Shown: positions 15,947-24,960, counted from the first letter of the stretch. The stretch is DNA of 52,163 nt from an uncultured Lachnospiraceae bacterium (GCA_947176065.1 CAMWPB010000031.1:1-52163), one strand, 5' to 3'. Translations and numbers: made by a program. The notes: generated by a model not told the origin, from the letters alone.

Positions 15947-16696
15947 ATGAAAAAAACAAATAAACTATGGAAAATGACCGTTTCCGCCCTCATGGTTCTT
16001 GTGCTCACACTGACCGGCTGCGGAAAAAACACGGACGTGACCAGCTCTGATACCGTCCAGTGGTTCAACAATACCTACGCGGTTCTGACCGTGCTGAACC
16101 AGCGCGACTACCGTGTCTACAGCGGAAGCAATCCGAGTATAAGCGACAAAATAATTGCCAAGGCGCTTTTAGAAAACTCATGGAACGTCACGGACCGGGA
16201 ATCCGCTGAAGAAATGCTCCTCTGGCTTTTGGAAGAAGGGCATCGGGTTCCGTTTGCGGAAGAATTGTCTTATCTTTCGGAAATGGGTCTTGCGGATGTT
16301 CCCGAAGACCAGCGGGCCGAGGCTATCCTTGGCGCTTTTGATCTGGACGAACAACAGGCGAAACAATACGCCGAATGGTTTTCCCTGTATGAGCAATACG
16401 GTGAGGATACCGCAGCCGCCTGGGATTACAGCCGGGCCATGTGGCTTTTGAGTTACTACTATCTGGCCGGTTACTATACGGCGGAAGAATCTCTGGACCA
16501 GTCGCTGACCCTTGCAGAAACCGTTCAGACTACCTTTGATTCGTGGGACAGCTTTATGGAAAGCTATTTTAGCGGATATGAATACTGGTCGGAGGAAAGC
16601 AGCGACGAGCGCCGTGAAATTTATGAAAATCTGAAATCATCCTCCGACAATCCCTTTGTGCTGGACTGGAATACGCCCCTTGAAAAAACCTGGTAA
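15947..16696 (+). CDS. DUF1266 family lipoprotein
   Basis: A 249-residue protein with a lipoprotein signal: basic start MKKTNKLWK, hydrophobic stretch, and lipobox LTGC near residue 24, so it should be anchored outside the membrane. The C-terminal half (AWDYSRAMWLLSYYYLAGYY ... TFDSWDSFMESYFSGYEYW) has the pattern of DUF1266, a family of unknown function also seen in E. coli YbeU/YbeR. It has an excellent ribosome binding site (AAGAGGAGGGAGAAG). It lies 44 bases after the ANT(6)-like gene and may be co-transcribed, but no functional link is known. Confidence 0.82.
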   Translation: MKKTNKLWKMTVSALMVLVLTLTGCGKNTDVTSSDTVQWFNNTYAVLTVLNQRDYRVYSGSNPSISDKIIAKALLENSWNVTDRESAEEMLLWLLEEGHRVPFAEELSYLSEMGLADVPEDQRAEAILGAFDLDEQQAKQYAEWFSLYEQYGEDTAAAWDYSRAMWLLSYYYLAGYYTAEESLDQSLTLAETVQTTFDSWDSFMESYFSGYEYWSEESSDERREIYENLKSSSDNPFVLDWNTPLEKTW

Positions 16697-16705
16697 AAAT
16701 TTTCC

Positions 16706-16734
16706 TTGCTTTCCTGCCGAAAAAGCGGTTAAAT
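16706..16734 (+). promoter_or_regulatory. Possible promoter of asnA
   Basis: TTGCTT (16706-16711), 17-bp spacer, TTAAAT (16729-16734). It is weak but suitably placed in the 86-bp gap before asnA. Confidence 0.4.
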
Positions 16735-16782
16735 AATAAATGAAAAACGGGCATAAGGCCCACACAAAAAGCGAGGTATTAC

Positions 16783-17793
16783 ATGGACAATTTAATCATT
16801 CCACAGGATTACAAGTCTGCGCTGAATCTGCATGACACACAGATCGGCATCAAGACAGTCAAGGACTTTTTTCAGGTACAGCTTGCCGAAAGGCTCCATC
16901 TGCTGCGGGTGTCCGCTCCTCTTTTCGTAGAGCCGGCCTCCGGCCTGAACGATAACTTAAACGGCGTGGAACGTCCCGTCACCTTCGGCATCAAGGAACA
17001 GGACGACGCCCCCGCCGAGATCGTGCACTCTCTGGCCAAATGGAAACGTATGGCTCTCGGCAAATACGGCTTTTCCCACGGGGAGGGGCTTTACACCGAC
17101 ATGAGCGCCATCCGCAGGGACGAGGCGACGGACAACATCCACTCCATCTACGTGGACCAGTGGGATTGGGAGAAGGTCATCTCCCGCGAAGAGCGCTGTC
17201 TGGACTATCTGAAAGAGACGGTGAAAACAGTATATAAGGCGCTTCGCAAGACCGAAAAGTACATGGCGATCCAGTACGATTACATAGACGAGATTCTGCC
17301 CCACGATATATTCTTCATTACCACGCAGGCTCTGGAGGATCTCTATCCGGGCACGACCCCGAAGGAGCGGGAGTACCTGATTACCAGAGAAAAGGGCGCA
17401 GTCTGCCTGATGCAGATCGGGGATCTTCTGGCCTCCGGCGAAAAGCACGACGGCCGTGCGCCGGACTACGACGACTGGAGCTTAAACGCGGACATTCTGG
17501 TTTATTATCCCGTGCTCGACATCGCGCTGGAATTGTCTTCCATGGGTATCCGTGTGGATAAGGACGCACTCCTGTCCCAGCTTGACAAAGCGGGCTGTCC
17601 CGAGCGCGCCAGCCTTCCCTTCCAGAAAGGCATCATCGACGAAACGCTGCCCTTCACCATCGGCGGCGGTATCGGACAGTCGAGAATCTGTATGTTCTTC
17701 CTGCGCAAAGCCCACATCGGCGAGGTGCAGTGTTCCCTCTGGCCGGAGGATGTAACGAAAGAAGCGCTGACGAACGGCATACAATTACTATAG
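16783..17793 (+). CDS. asnA: Aspartate--ammonia ligase (asparagine synthetase A)
   Basis: A 336-residue cytosolic enzyme that makes asparagine from aspartate, ammonia and ATP. It matches AsnA throughout: QVQLAERLHLLRVSAPLFVE, GLNDNLNGVERPVTF, the GLYTDMSAIRRDE region, SIYVDQWDWE, and the C-terminal FTIGGGIGQSRICMFFL of the class II aminoacyl-tRNA-synthetase-like fold. Length is normal and the ATG follows a GAGGT site. It overlaps the convergent DUF1284 gene by 6 bases. AsnA (ammonia-dependent) is common in gut Firmicutes and fits an ammonia-rich habitat. Confidence 0.96.
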   Translation: MDNLIIPQDYKSALNLHDTQIGIKTVKDFFQVQLAERLHLLRVSAPLFVEPASGLNDNLNGVERPVTFGIKEQDDAPAEIVHSLAKWKRMALGKYGFSHGEGLYTDMSAIRRDEATDNIHSIYVDQWDWEKVISREERCLDYLKETVKTVYKALRKTEKYMAIQYDYIDEILPHDIFFITTQALEDLYPGTTPKEREYLITREKGAVCLMQIGDLLASGEKHDGRAPDYDDWSLNADILVYYPVLDIALELSSMGIRVDKDALLSQLDKAGCPERASLPFQKGIIDETLPFTIGGGIGQSRICMFFLRKAHIGEVQCSLWPEDVTKEALTNGIQLL

Positions 17794-18156
17794 ACCGCAC
17801 AGCTTCGTCCACTGGCAGTCTCCGCAGATCTCTTCGCGGCTGCCGGTGGACAGAATGCGCTCCTCTACGAGACGCGAAAATTCTTCCCAGCTGATCTGAC
17901 AGCCGGCGGAAAGTCCACATCGTGCAAGCACCTGTCTGTCGTATTCATCCGCCTTTCCGGCTGAAATACAGACCCCCTCCTGATTATTTGGGCAGTGCGC
18001 GCACACGTCGTCCGTACTGTCAAGCAGAAGCACTTTCGGATTCTGCCCAAGCTTTCTCTTCATTTCCCACATGTTTTCCGTAAATGCACCGCTGTAGCCT
18101 TTCCCCTGAAAAAAGGAAAAGCACATGCCATGATGTGCCCTTATCTGATATAGCAT
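17788..18156 (-). CDS. DUF1284 domain protein with conserved cysteines
   Basis: A 122-residue soluble protein. It opens with YQIRAHHGMCFSFFQGKGYS, typical of DUF1284, and has several cysteines in CAHCPNNQEGVC and CGDCQWTKLC that look like an Fe-S or zinc site. Function is unknown. ATG 18156 is preferred because AAGGAG lies 9 bases upstream; a longer frame to 18195 lacks one. It follows bioY by 22 bases on the same strand and may be in its operon; no biotin link is established. Confidence 0.82.
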   Translation of the reverse strand: MLYQIRAHHGMCFSFFQGKGYSGAFTENMWEMKRKLGQNPKVLLLDSTDDVCAHCPNNQEGVCISAGKADEYDRQVLARCGLSAGCQISWEEFSRLVEERILSTGSREEICGDCQWTKLCGL

Positions 18157-18178
18157 TCCGTAATCTCCTTTTTGCGCA

Positions 18179-18796
18179 CTATGCGTTCGTCCCATGCCGT
18201 TCCCCCATGATCCCTGCGAGAGGTTTTTTCAAAGCATTTCCAAAACTCAGCGCCAGCGCCGCCTTAATCAGATCCGGAATCACAAAGGGAACCACACACC
18301 AGCCAAGCGCCGTCATCAGGCTCACCGGCCCGATTGTATTCCCATACACCACCATAAACCAGATCGTACCGACAATATAATACGCCGCCATGCCAAGAAT
18401 CATGGAAAACATCTGCACCCATGGCTTCCTGCCAAACAGACTCTCCACAAGCCACATGAGCAGGGCGGAAAAAATGAAGCCGATGAGGTAACCGCCCGTT
18501 GTGCCAAACAGCACCCTCAGTCCGGCGGAAAATTCTGCAAAAACGGGAACGCCCACCGCGCCTGACAGTAAATAGACGACAACCGCCAATGTGCCGCGCT
18601 TCCCGCCCAGCACTGTCACCGCCAGAAATATGGCAAAGGTCTGCAGGGTAAACGGAATCGCCGTTGGAATGGAAATCCATGAACAGACTGCCATAAGCCC
18701 TACGAACAGGCCGATATATGCCATGTCATAAGTCTTTCCCCGCCTCACAGTACCTGTCTGTGTTTTTTCTGTCTCCACACGCATTTCACGATTCAT
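18179..18796 (-). CDS. bioY: BioY biotin transporter S component
   Basis: About 205 residues with roughly six hydrophobic segments. The BioY pattern is clear: ISIPTAIPFTLQTFAIFLAV, LGGKRGTLAVVVYLLSGAVG, VPVFAEFSAGLRVLFGTTGGY and a C-terminal VIPDLIKAALA. It is the substrate-binding membrane protein of an ECF-type vitamin transporter; the energising module is not nearby. ATG 18796 is chosen because AAGGAG lies upstream; the longer frame to 18901 runs through the promoter. A BirA-type palindrome over the promoter indicates control by biotin. The cell is probably a biotin importer. Confidence 0.94.
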   Translation of the reverse strand: MNREMRVETEKTQTGTVRRGKTYDMAYIGLFVGLMAVCSWISIPTAIPFTLQTFAIFLAVTVLGGKRGTLAVVVYLLSGAVGVPVFAEFSAGLRVLFGTTGGYLIGFIFSALLMWLVESLFGRKPWVQMFSMILGMAAYYIVGTIWFMVVYGNTIGPVSLMTALGWCVVPFVIPDLIKAALALSFGNALKKPLAGIMGERHGTNA

Positions 18797-18848
18797 AAAT
18801 TTTCTCTCCTTAACCATATGATTCGGTACATACTTTTTCGACAAAGTC

Positions 18849-18877
18849 AGATTAACACAGAAAAAAGGCATTGTCAA
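18849..18877 (-). promoter_or_regulatory. Sigma-A promoter of bioY
   Basis: Minus strand TTGACA (18872-18877), 17-bp spacer, TAATCT (18849-18854). Confidence 0.72.
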
Positions 18878-18901
18878 CTCTACTTTAGCAGAAGTTAACA
18901 A
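18871..18901. promoter_or_regulatory. BirA-type biotin operator
   Basis: TTGTCAAC - 15 bases - GTTAACAA, an inverted repeat with one mismatch, like the Firmicute BirA box (TTGTTAAC-N15-GTTAACAA). It covers the -35 of the bioY promoter, so biotin-loaded BirA would block transcription. Confidence 0.75.
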
Positions 18902-18910
18902 TGCCTTCTT

Positions 18911-19300
18911 TTACTCACTCTGGAAATCATACAGCGCATCTGTCTCCACATCCCGGTACTCATGCTTCTCATAATACCCGATCAGTGTCCCGTCCTCATC
19001 CCGCAATGCGACCATGTAACCATCCTTGTTTTCTTTCTCATTATAAAAGGTATGGATGATGTTGTTCTCCCTGCTCTGGGCAAACCATGCCGTCACTTTT
19101 TCAATCATCGCCACAGACTGCGCGTTGTGACAGTCTAAAAGGCTCTGCCCCACGAGGGCGGCGCCGCCGCGCTTCGCATACCGCTCCACCGCTGTGGGAT
19201 TCATGTAAATGATCTCATGGGCCAGATTGCAGATCACCACCGCGCATCTGTCCTGGTCAATCACGCTCTTAAAGTATTGTGATAAATCTCTGCTGTTCAT
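18911..19300 (-). CDS. Small stand-alone PAS-domain protein
   Basis: A 129-residue protein that is almost only a PAS fold: DQDRCAVVICNLAHEIIYMNPTAVERY, GQSLLDCHN and the C-terminal strands GYMVALRDEDGTLIGYYEKHE. No kinase, cyclase or DNA-binding domain is attached. Its ATG overlaps the stop of the GH31 gene in the form ATGA, so translation is coupled to the alpha-xylosidase. PAS folds sense small ligands, heme or flavin; the ligand is not evident. Why a sensor domain is tied to a glycosidase is unclear. Confidence 0.85.
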   Translation of the reverse strand: MNSRDLSQYFKSVIDQDRCAVVICNLAHEIIYMNPTAVERYAKRGGAALVGQSLLDCHNAQSVAMIEKVTAWFAQSRENNIIHTFYNEKENKDGYMVALRDEDGTLIGYYEKHEYRDVETDALYDFQSE

Positions 19301-21576
19301 AAAACCCCCTCCATTCCGTGCATCACAAGGGTCGGCTCCTTCTCCGGGTGATCCGTCTCAAAGGAAACCGTATCGCCCTGCCGCACCGCCTTCGCCCTCA
19401 TTACAATTTGACCTGATAAGTCAGTGATCTCGCAGGCCGCCTCCGCGCCGTCCGCAAGGCTGTACAGGTGCAGCTCCAGTCCCTGTGTGTAATCATAATC
19501 GGGAAGTTTGTCGTTGCCGCCCATGGCGAGCAGGGTATTTTCCCGCACAAATACAGGCAGCGAGAAGTAATCATAAGTCTCCCTATACCAGCGGCCTCCT
19601 TCCCGCTCCTCCCCGCTCAGAAGATGTGTCCACCGGCCCTCCGGCAGATAATATTCTCCCACGCCGTCTTCTCTGAAAATCGGCGCCACCAGAAGGGAAT
19701 CGCCCAGCATATACTGCATGTCCAGATCCTTTACGCCCGGTTCCTTAGAAAACTCCAGCACCATGGGACGCATCATGGGAATGCCGGTCTCATGGGATAA
19801 TACCGCCTGTCTGTAGAGATAGGGCATCAGCCGGCATTTGAGGTTGACAAAGTATCTGACCACGTCGCAGGCCTCCTCGTCAAACAGCCAGGGCACCCGG
19901 TAGCTCTGGGAACCGTGAAGCCTGCTGTGGGAGGAGAAAATGCCAAACTGCACCCATCTCTTATAAATATCCGGGGAAGCCGTCTTCTCAAACCCGGAAA
20001 TATCGTGGCTCCAGAAGGAAAAGCCGCTCATGGCAAAGCTCAGGCCGCCCCGCAGCGTCTCCGCCATGGATGGGTAAGACGCGGAACAGTCGCCGCCCCA
20101 GTGCACCGGGAACTGCTGACAGGCAGCGGTGGCGCTTCTGGCAAAAAGCACTGCCTCGCCCTCCCCTTTTACCTCCTTTAGCATCTCAAAGACCGCCTTA
20201 TTATAAAGATAGGTATAATAATTGTGCATACTCACAGGGTCTGACCCGTCGTGGTATGTCACATCAATGGGAATCCGCTCGCCGAAATCGGTCTTAAAGC
20301 AGTCCACGCCCATATCGAGAAGGGTTTTCAGCTTGCCCACATACCATTCCTTCGCGTCAGGATTGGTAAAATCCACAAGCGCAATGCCCGGATTCCAGAA
20401 ATCAATCTGTTTCACCCCTTTACCGTCCGCGCGCATCAGGAAATACCCTTTTTCCCTGCCTTCCCGGAAAAAGGACGTCCCCTGCGCTATATAGGGGTTC
20501 AGCCAGACGCAGATCTTCAGGCCCTTCTCCTTCTTATACCGCGTCAGCATATTTTTCACATCGGAGAAAGTCTGGTCGTCCCACTCGAAATCACACCAGT
20601 GCAGCGCCTTCATCCAATAGCTGTCAAAATGGAACACCCGCAGGGGAATATCGCGCTCCGCCATCCCGTCAATAAAAGAGCTGGTAGTCGCCTCGTCATA
20701 TTTGGTGGTAAAGGAAGTGGTCAGCCAAAGACCGAAACTCCATGCGGGCGGCAGAGCCGGTTTTCCCGTCATGTCCGTATACCTGACCAGCACCTCCTTC
20801 GGCGTCGGGCCGTAAATAAAATGATAGCGAAGCTCCTCACCCGGCACGGAAAATCCCACATACTCCACCTTCTCGCTGGCCACCTCAAAGGAGACCGGTG
20901 TCGAGTGATCCACAAAAATGCCGTAGCCCTCACTTGTCATATAAAAGGGAACGCTCTTGTAGGAAACCTGCGAGGAAGTGCCGCCGTCCTCGTTCCACAT
21001 CTCCACCACCTGCCCGTTTTTCACGAAGGCGCCAAACTGCTCGCCAAGGCCGTAAACCCGCTCGCCCGCTTTCAGGGAAAGCTCGGTGACCATGTAAGAT
21101 TCATGGCGTTCGGAAAGATAGTTCTCCTTCGGGAACATCGTGCTCGGCTGCTTCGCCCAGCGGATATAACCCAGATTCCGAAACCCGCATTCCGTGACCA
21201 CTTTTCCGTCCGCCTCGAACCGGTAAGTGCCCTCCTGCCTGTCAAAGCGCACCGTCACCGCGCCGCTTGTCATAACCGCCTCGTCCTCCGAAACCTGTAC
21301 GTCGAAAGGTACATCTTGACCATTTAAGTCAAACCTCGCCTCCCTGTCCTCATAGGCCTCGTAATGTCTGGCCTTCACCAGAATATTATTCTCGGCAAAA
21401 GCAATAAAGTCAATGGTGATCGTGGTGATATTCTGGGCGTCCCCCCTGTTTAAAATCTTTCTCTCCGGCGCCACGATACGCATGCCTTTCTCGGTCTTCT
21501 CCGCATAAAAACCCTGAGACGCATAGGACGCCACCATATTCTCACTGCGTACCCAGTACCCTTCCGTAAACTTCAT
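19297..21576 (-). CDS. yicI: GH31 alpha-xylosidase (YicI-like)
   Basis: A 759-residue cytosolic glycoside hydrolase with the GH31 N-terminal beta-domain, TIM barrel and C-terminal beta-domains. The nucleophile Asp lies in FKTDFGERIPIDV (near 429) and the acid Asp in HWGGDCSASYPS (near 495). The KTDFGERIP motif and FWSHDISGFE are typical of YicI-type alpha-xylosidases, which release xylose from non-reducing ends of alpha-xylosides such as isoprimeverose. There is no signal peptide, so the substrate is imported. It follows the SBP/permease operon of locus 1 after a terminator and is followed by a coupled PAS protein. ATG 21576 has GAGGAGGG upstream. The precise substrate (xylose or glucose residue) should be treated as inferred. 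Confidence 0.92.
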   Translation of the reverse strand: MKFTEGYWVRSENMVASYASQGFYAEKTEKGMRIVAPERKILNRGDAQNITTITIDFIAFAENNILVKARHYEAYEDREARFDLNGQDVPFDVQVSEDEAVMTSGAVTVRFDRQEGTYRFEADGKVVTECGFRNLGYIRWAKQPSTMFPKENYLSERHESYMVTELSLKAGERVYGLGEQFGAFVKNGQVVEMWNEDGGTSSQVSYKSVPFYMTSEGYGIFVDHSTPVSFEVASEKVEYVGFSVPGEELRYHFIYGPTPKEVLVRYTDMTGKPALPPAWSFGLWLTTSFTTKYDEATTSSFIDGMAERDIPLRVFHFDSYWMKALHWCDFEWDDQTFSDVKNMLTRYKKEKGLKICVWLNPYIAQGTSFFREGREKGYFLMRADGKGVKQIDFWNPGIALVDFTNPDAKEWYVGKLKTLLDMGVDCFKTDFGERIPIDVTYHDGSDPVSMHNYYTYLYNKAVFEMLKEVKGEGEAVLFARSATAACQQFPVHWGGDCSASYPSMAETLRGGLSFAMSGFSFWSHDISGFEKTASPDIYKRWVQFGIFSSHSRLHGSQSYRVPWLFDEEACDVVRYFVNLKCRLMPYLYRQAVLSHETGIPMMRPMVLEFSKEPGVKDLDMQYMLGDSLLVAPIFREDGVGEYYLPEGRWTHLLSGEEREGGRWYRETYDYFSLPVFVRENTLLAMGGNDKLPDYDYTQGLELHLYSLADGAEAACEITDLSGQIVMRAKAVRQGDTVSFETDHPEKEPTLVMHGMEGVL

Positions 21577-21701
21577 ATTTTTCCCTCCTCAATCCTTATA
21601 TTATTGACTGTATAAGTCACACTTCCCGTTTTCTCCGCCACAGATTCCTCTGTATCGTTTTTATTATACATGCAAACCTGTCCTTTGCCACTACTTTCCC
21701 G
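21577..21701 (-). promoter_or_regulatory. Upstream region of alpha-xylosidase gene
   Basis: The minus strand holds TGTATAAT (-10-like, plus-strand ATTATA near 21664-21669) with only a poor -35. It also holds an inverted repeat TGACT-N5-AGTCA near 21605-21620. An activator-dependent promoter is possible; the site is not secure. Confidence 0.35.
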
Positions 21702-21732
21702 AAAAAAAGCGGCACGACTGTCCGGCCGTGCC
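21702..21732 (-). terminator. Rho-independent terminator after solute-binding protein gene (locus 1)
   Basis: Stem GGCACG/CGTGCC (21711-21716 / 21727-21732) in a GC-rich hairpin, followed on the minus strand by TTTTTTT (21702-21708). It separates the transport operon from the alpha-xylosidase gene. Confidence 0.75.
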
Positions 21733-21754
21733 ACTTTCCTGCTATTCCGTATCT

Positions 21755-23122
21755 CTAGTTGGCTCCGTCAATGGCCGCCCACTGTTCCTCGATCTGTGCA
21801 CACGCACCGTCCTTATCTACGCTGCCGGAGATATAAGACTGCATGATCTCGCCAAAGGTCTGGTGCCAGCTGTCCGTTGAGTAGCAGATGGAAAGATCCG
21901 CCGCGCCTTTTTCCGCGCTCAGCGCGTCGCCCTGCTTTACAACCTCGAAAGTACTCTCCGCATCAGATACTACCGGCGGCACTACGCCCGCCACATCCGT
22001 GAACCATGCCTTGCCGTAGTCGGAAGTATACCACCAGTTTACGAAGTCAAGGGTCGGCTGTAATACCTCTGAATCCTTGGAAATACGGAGCGCCTGATCG
22101 GAACCGCCGATCACCTGACACTGTGCCGCATTATCGGTTACCGGGTAGCCGTTGAAACCGATCTGCAAATCCGGGTCGATTGCCAGAAGGTCTGCCTCTA
22201 CCCATGCGCCCTGTCCGCAGATCATGGCCGCTTTGCCTGTGCCGAATGCGGAAAGTTCACCGTCAAGAGCCGTTTCAAGCGGTTTGTCATCGCCGTATTT
22301 TACCGCCAGATCAATGAAATTGAAGAAATTGTCATAAAGCTCCGGGTAATCGGAAACTTTCGCTTCCCCCTTCTCGAACTTCGCCACCAGCTCCGCCGTG
22401 GAAATGCCTGCGTTCTGCGCCGCCGCATTCACGAAATGCTGTCCCACATGCTTGAATACCCACCACTCGTTGAAGCCCGTGGTAAAAGGCTTATACCCTG
22501 CTGCGGAGATCTTCTCACAGGCTGCCTCCAGATCGCTGAAGGTAGTGGGAAACTCTGTGATACCACACTCGTCAAAGATCGCCTTGTTGTAAATCATGCC
22601 AAAATAATTGCCCTTGATCGCGATACCGTAGAGGCCGGAACCGTCCTCCGGGGATGCCATCATGCTTGCCACCGCAGGCTGCATGGTGGACTCCAGCGCT
22701 TGACCGCTTAAGTCAAACGAATACTCTTTGTATACGTCAATCTCTTTACCCGATGTAGAGGAGAAGATCTCCGGCACTTCGCCGGAGTTTAACTTCGCCT
22801 TCAACAGCGTGGGATAATCGTTCTGTGTGGTTTCGTAATTGATGGTCACGTTGGGCGCCACGTTTTTGTACTCTTCGATCAATGTATTGATCGCATCCGC
22901 ATACTCCGGGGACGAGATAAACATATAAATCTCCGCCTCCTCGTCGGAAGCCGCCGGCGCTTCCGCAGCAGGTTCCGCAGCCGGTTCTTCCGCAGCGGCA
23001 TCCTCTGCCGCCGGAGCCTCTGTGGCCGGAGCTTCCGCACCGCCCTCCGAGCCGCCGCATCCTGCAAGCAGAGCAGCTGTCATGGCCGTACATAATAATG
23101 CACTGAGTAATTTCTTTTTCAT
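21755..23122 (-). CDS. Carbohydrate ABC transporter solute-binding lipoprotein (locus 1)
   Basis: A 455-residue family 1 extracellular binding protein. It starts MKKKLLSALLCTAMTAALLAGC, a lipoprotein signal with the Cys near residue 22, then an Ala/Glu/Pro-rich linker, then the two-lobe binding protein (IYMFISSPEYADAINTLIEEY, NSGEVPEIFSSTSG, YNKAIFDECGI, KAAMICGQGAWV). ATG 23122 has AAGGAGG upstream; the longer frame to 23164 does not. It is the third gene of the operon permease F, permease G, binding protein; binding proteins are more often first. It should capture an oligosaccharide, probably an alpha-linked one given the GH31 next door. Specificity is inferred. Confidence 0.93.
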   Translation of the reverse strand: MKKKLLSALLCTAMTAALLAGCGGSEGGAEAPATEAPAAEDAAAEEPAAEPAAEAPAASDEEAEIYMFISSPEYADAINTLIEEYKNVAPNVTINYETTQNDYPTLLKAKLNSGEVPEIFSSTSGKEIDVYKEYSFDLSGQALESTMQPAVASMMASPEDGSGLYGIAIKGNYFGMIYNKAIFDECGITEFPTTFSDLEAACEKISAAGYKPFTTGFNEWWVFKHVGQHFVNAAAQNAGISTAELVAKFEKGEAKVSDYPELYDNFFNFIDLAVKYGDDKPLETALDGELSAFGTGKAAMICGQGAWVEADLLAIDPDLQIGFNGYPVTDNAAQCQVIGGSDQALRISKDSEVLQPTLDFVNWWYTSDYGKAWFTDVAGVVPPVVSDAESTFEVVKQGDALSAEKGAADLSICYSTDSWHQTFGEIMQSYISGSVDKDGACAQIEEQWAAIDGAN

Positions 23123-23206
23123 ACAAATCCTCCTTCTCCCAATATTTACTGGTATGGGTTCCATTTATCTATTCCAGCAGTCATTCTGCGGAATCTCATA
23201 TTCACT

Positions 23207-24046
23207 CTATCCTTTGACCGCGCCTGCCACAACGCCCTCCACAATGTATTTCTGCAGAAGAATGAAAACAATAACCGAAGGCACAATCGCCAATACCATG
23301 GCAGTCAACGCGTAATTCCACTTGGTATTCATCTGCCCCACAAAGGTGTAGGCCGCCAGCACCAGCGTCTTCGTCTCGTTGTTGCTGTTCACCATCAGAA
23401 GCGGCAGTAAGAAGTCATTCCAGATCCACATCACATCCAGCACAATCACCGTCACGATCACCGACTTTAAGAGCGGAAAAATGATGGATACAAAGGTGCG
23501 GAAGGTGGACGCCCCGTCAATGGTTGCGCTCTCGTCAAGCTCACGTGGAATGGTCTTCATAAAATTAAAGATAATGAAGGTCGCCATGGGAATGCCGAAT
23601 CCCCAATACTGGATACCGAGTCCGATCTTGCTGCCCGAAAGATGCAGTACATTCATGGACTTTAACAGGGTAATCATAATCGCCTGAAACGGAATCAGCA
23701 TCGGTGTGATGATGATCGTATGCGCGATTTTACAGTAGTTTCCTTCCCTTCTCTCCAGAATAAAAGCTGCCATGGAGGAAAATACGACGATACCCAGAAT
23801 CCCGATCACCGTGATAATCACGTTGTTACGAAACAGGAGCAGATACTTCATCTTGTCAACCACATAGGTGTAGTTGGACAGGTCAAAGCTTTTCGGAAAC
23901 GCCAGCACATCGCCTATGATCTCTCCGAAGGGCTTAAAGGAATTCATCACCATCAGAAAGACCGGGTAGATATAGAAGCACGCCACCACAAGAAGGCAGA
24001 TAACCAGCATCCATTTTCTTACTTTTCTTTTTGTTTCGCGACGCAT
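23207..24046 (-). CDS. Carbohydrate ABC transporter permease, MalG/UgpE type (locus 1)
   Basis: A 279-residue membrane protein with six predicted helices and the EAA loop ELDESATIDGASTFRTFVSIIFPLLKS, where the ATPase docks. The C-terminus GVVAGAVKG is typical of MalG-type subunits. Its ATG shares one base with the TAA of the preceding permease (TAATG), so the two are coupled. It pairs with the MalF-type subunit to form the membrane channel. Confidence 0.93.
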   Translation of the reverse strand: MRRETKRKVRKWMLVICLLVVACFYIYPVFLMVMNSFKPFGEIIGDVLAFPKSFDLSNYTYVVDKMKYLLLFRNNVIITVIGILGIVVFSSMAAFILERREGNYCKIAHTIIITPMLIPFQAIMITLLKSMNVLHLSGSKIGLGIQYWGFGIPMATFIIFNFMKTIPRELDESATIDGASTFRTFVSIIFPLLKSVIVTVIVLDVMWIWNDFLLPLLMVNSNNETKTLVLAAYTFVGQMNTKWNYALTAMVLAIVPSVIVFILLQKYIVEGVVAGAVKG

Positions 24047-24924
24047 TACAGATCAACCTCCTTTCTGCTGAATCCTTTCAGTACAAGCTGTGTTATAATA
24101 AGCACAAACAGGAAATAAACGATGGACTGCGCAGAGCCGAGACCGTAATTGTTATTCGTAAACGCCTCCTTGTAGATCTGCAGTGTCACACTGTTGGTAG
24201 CCGTCCCCGGCCCGCCCTTTGTGAGCGCCAGAATAATGTCAAACACCTTAAGGCCGTTGGTCAGCGACATAAAAATACAGGTAGTAAAGGATGGCCCCAA
24301 AAGCGGCAGCGTCACCTTAAAAAATTTCTGTCTTCCGGTCGCCCCGTCTACCACAGCCGCCTCCAGCACATCCTTCGGCACTGCCTGCAGACCCGCTATG
24401 TAAAGCACAATATAGAAGCCGAGCGACTGCCACACGCCCACAAAGGCCACCGAATAAAATACCAGCTTCGTATCGCCCAGCCAGCTGTAGTTCCACAGGC
24501 TCCACTCCGTGATTTCGTAGAGTTTTTCGAAACCGCTGGTAAAAATGAACTTCCAGATAAAACCCACGATCGTCATGCTCATGATATAGGGAATAAAGAA
24601 AATCCCCCTGAAAAAGTTTGCCGCCCGGAATCTCTTTGTCAGCGCCACCGCAAGAGCCAGCGCAAAAATATTGGAAAAAATGACAAAAAACACCGTGTAT
24701 CGCGTGGTAAACCAGATAGAAGACAGGAAGTCCCCGCTTTCTACAAAAATGGTCTTAAAGTTATCCAGGCCGATCAGTCTGGCCTCTTTGGATATGCCGT
24801 TCCACTCCGTCAGCGAATAGTATCCGCTTAACACAAACGGCAGATACATCATCAGACAGACCAGTATGATTGCCGGCAGGGAAAACAGCACCGTTTCCAA
24901 CTGTCTTTTTGCTTTTCTGCTCAT
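24046..24924 (-). CDS. Carbohydrate ABC transporter permease, MalF/UgpA type (locus 1)
   Basis: A 292-residue membrane protein with six helices: an N-terminal helix (LFSLPAIILVCLMMYLPFV) and the EAA loop EAAVVDGATGRQKFFKVTLP. It is the first gene of the locus 1 transport operon and is divergent from the sensor kinase gene. No ATPase gene is present in the operon, as is common in Firmicutes that use one MsmX-type ATPase for several systems. Confidence 0.93.
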   Translation of the reverse strand: MSRKAKRQLETVLFSLPAIILVCLMMYLPFVLSGYYSLTEWNGISKEARLIGLDNFKTIFVESGDFLSSIWFTTRYTVFFVIFSNIFALALAVALTKRFRAANFFRGIFFIPYIMSMTIVGFIWKFIFTSGFEKLYEITEWSLWNYSWLGDTKLVFYSVAFVGVWQSLGFYIVLYIAGLQAVPKDVLEAAVVDGATGRQKFFKVTLPLLGPSFTTCIFMSLTNGLKVFDIILALTKGGPGTATNSVTLQIYKEAFTNNNYGLGSAQSIVYFLFVLIITQLVLKGFSRKEVDL

Positions 24925-24960
24925 AGACTGTACATTCCTTTCCTCACTTGACTTTTATTT

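Noticed and set aside
15018..17793. Mobile resistance island around the ANT(6)-like gene
   Set aside because: No transposase, integrase, terminal repeats or composition change; neighbours (lipoprotein, asnA) are ordinary chromosomal genes.
24031..24831. 266-codon plus-strand frame opposite the MalF-type permease
   Set aside because: Shadow frame; low-complexity His/Lys/Arg-rich translation, no ribosome binding site.
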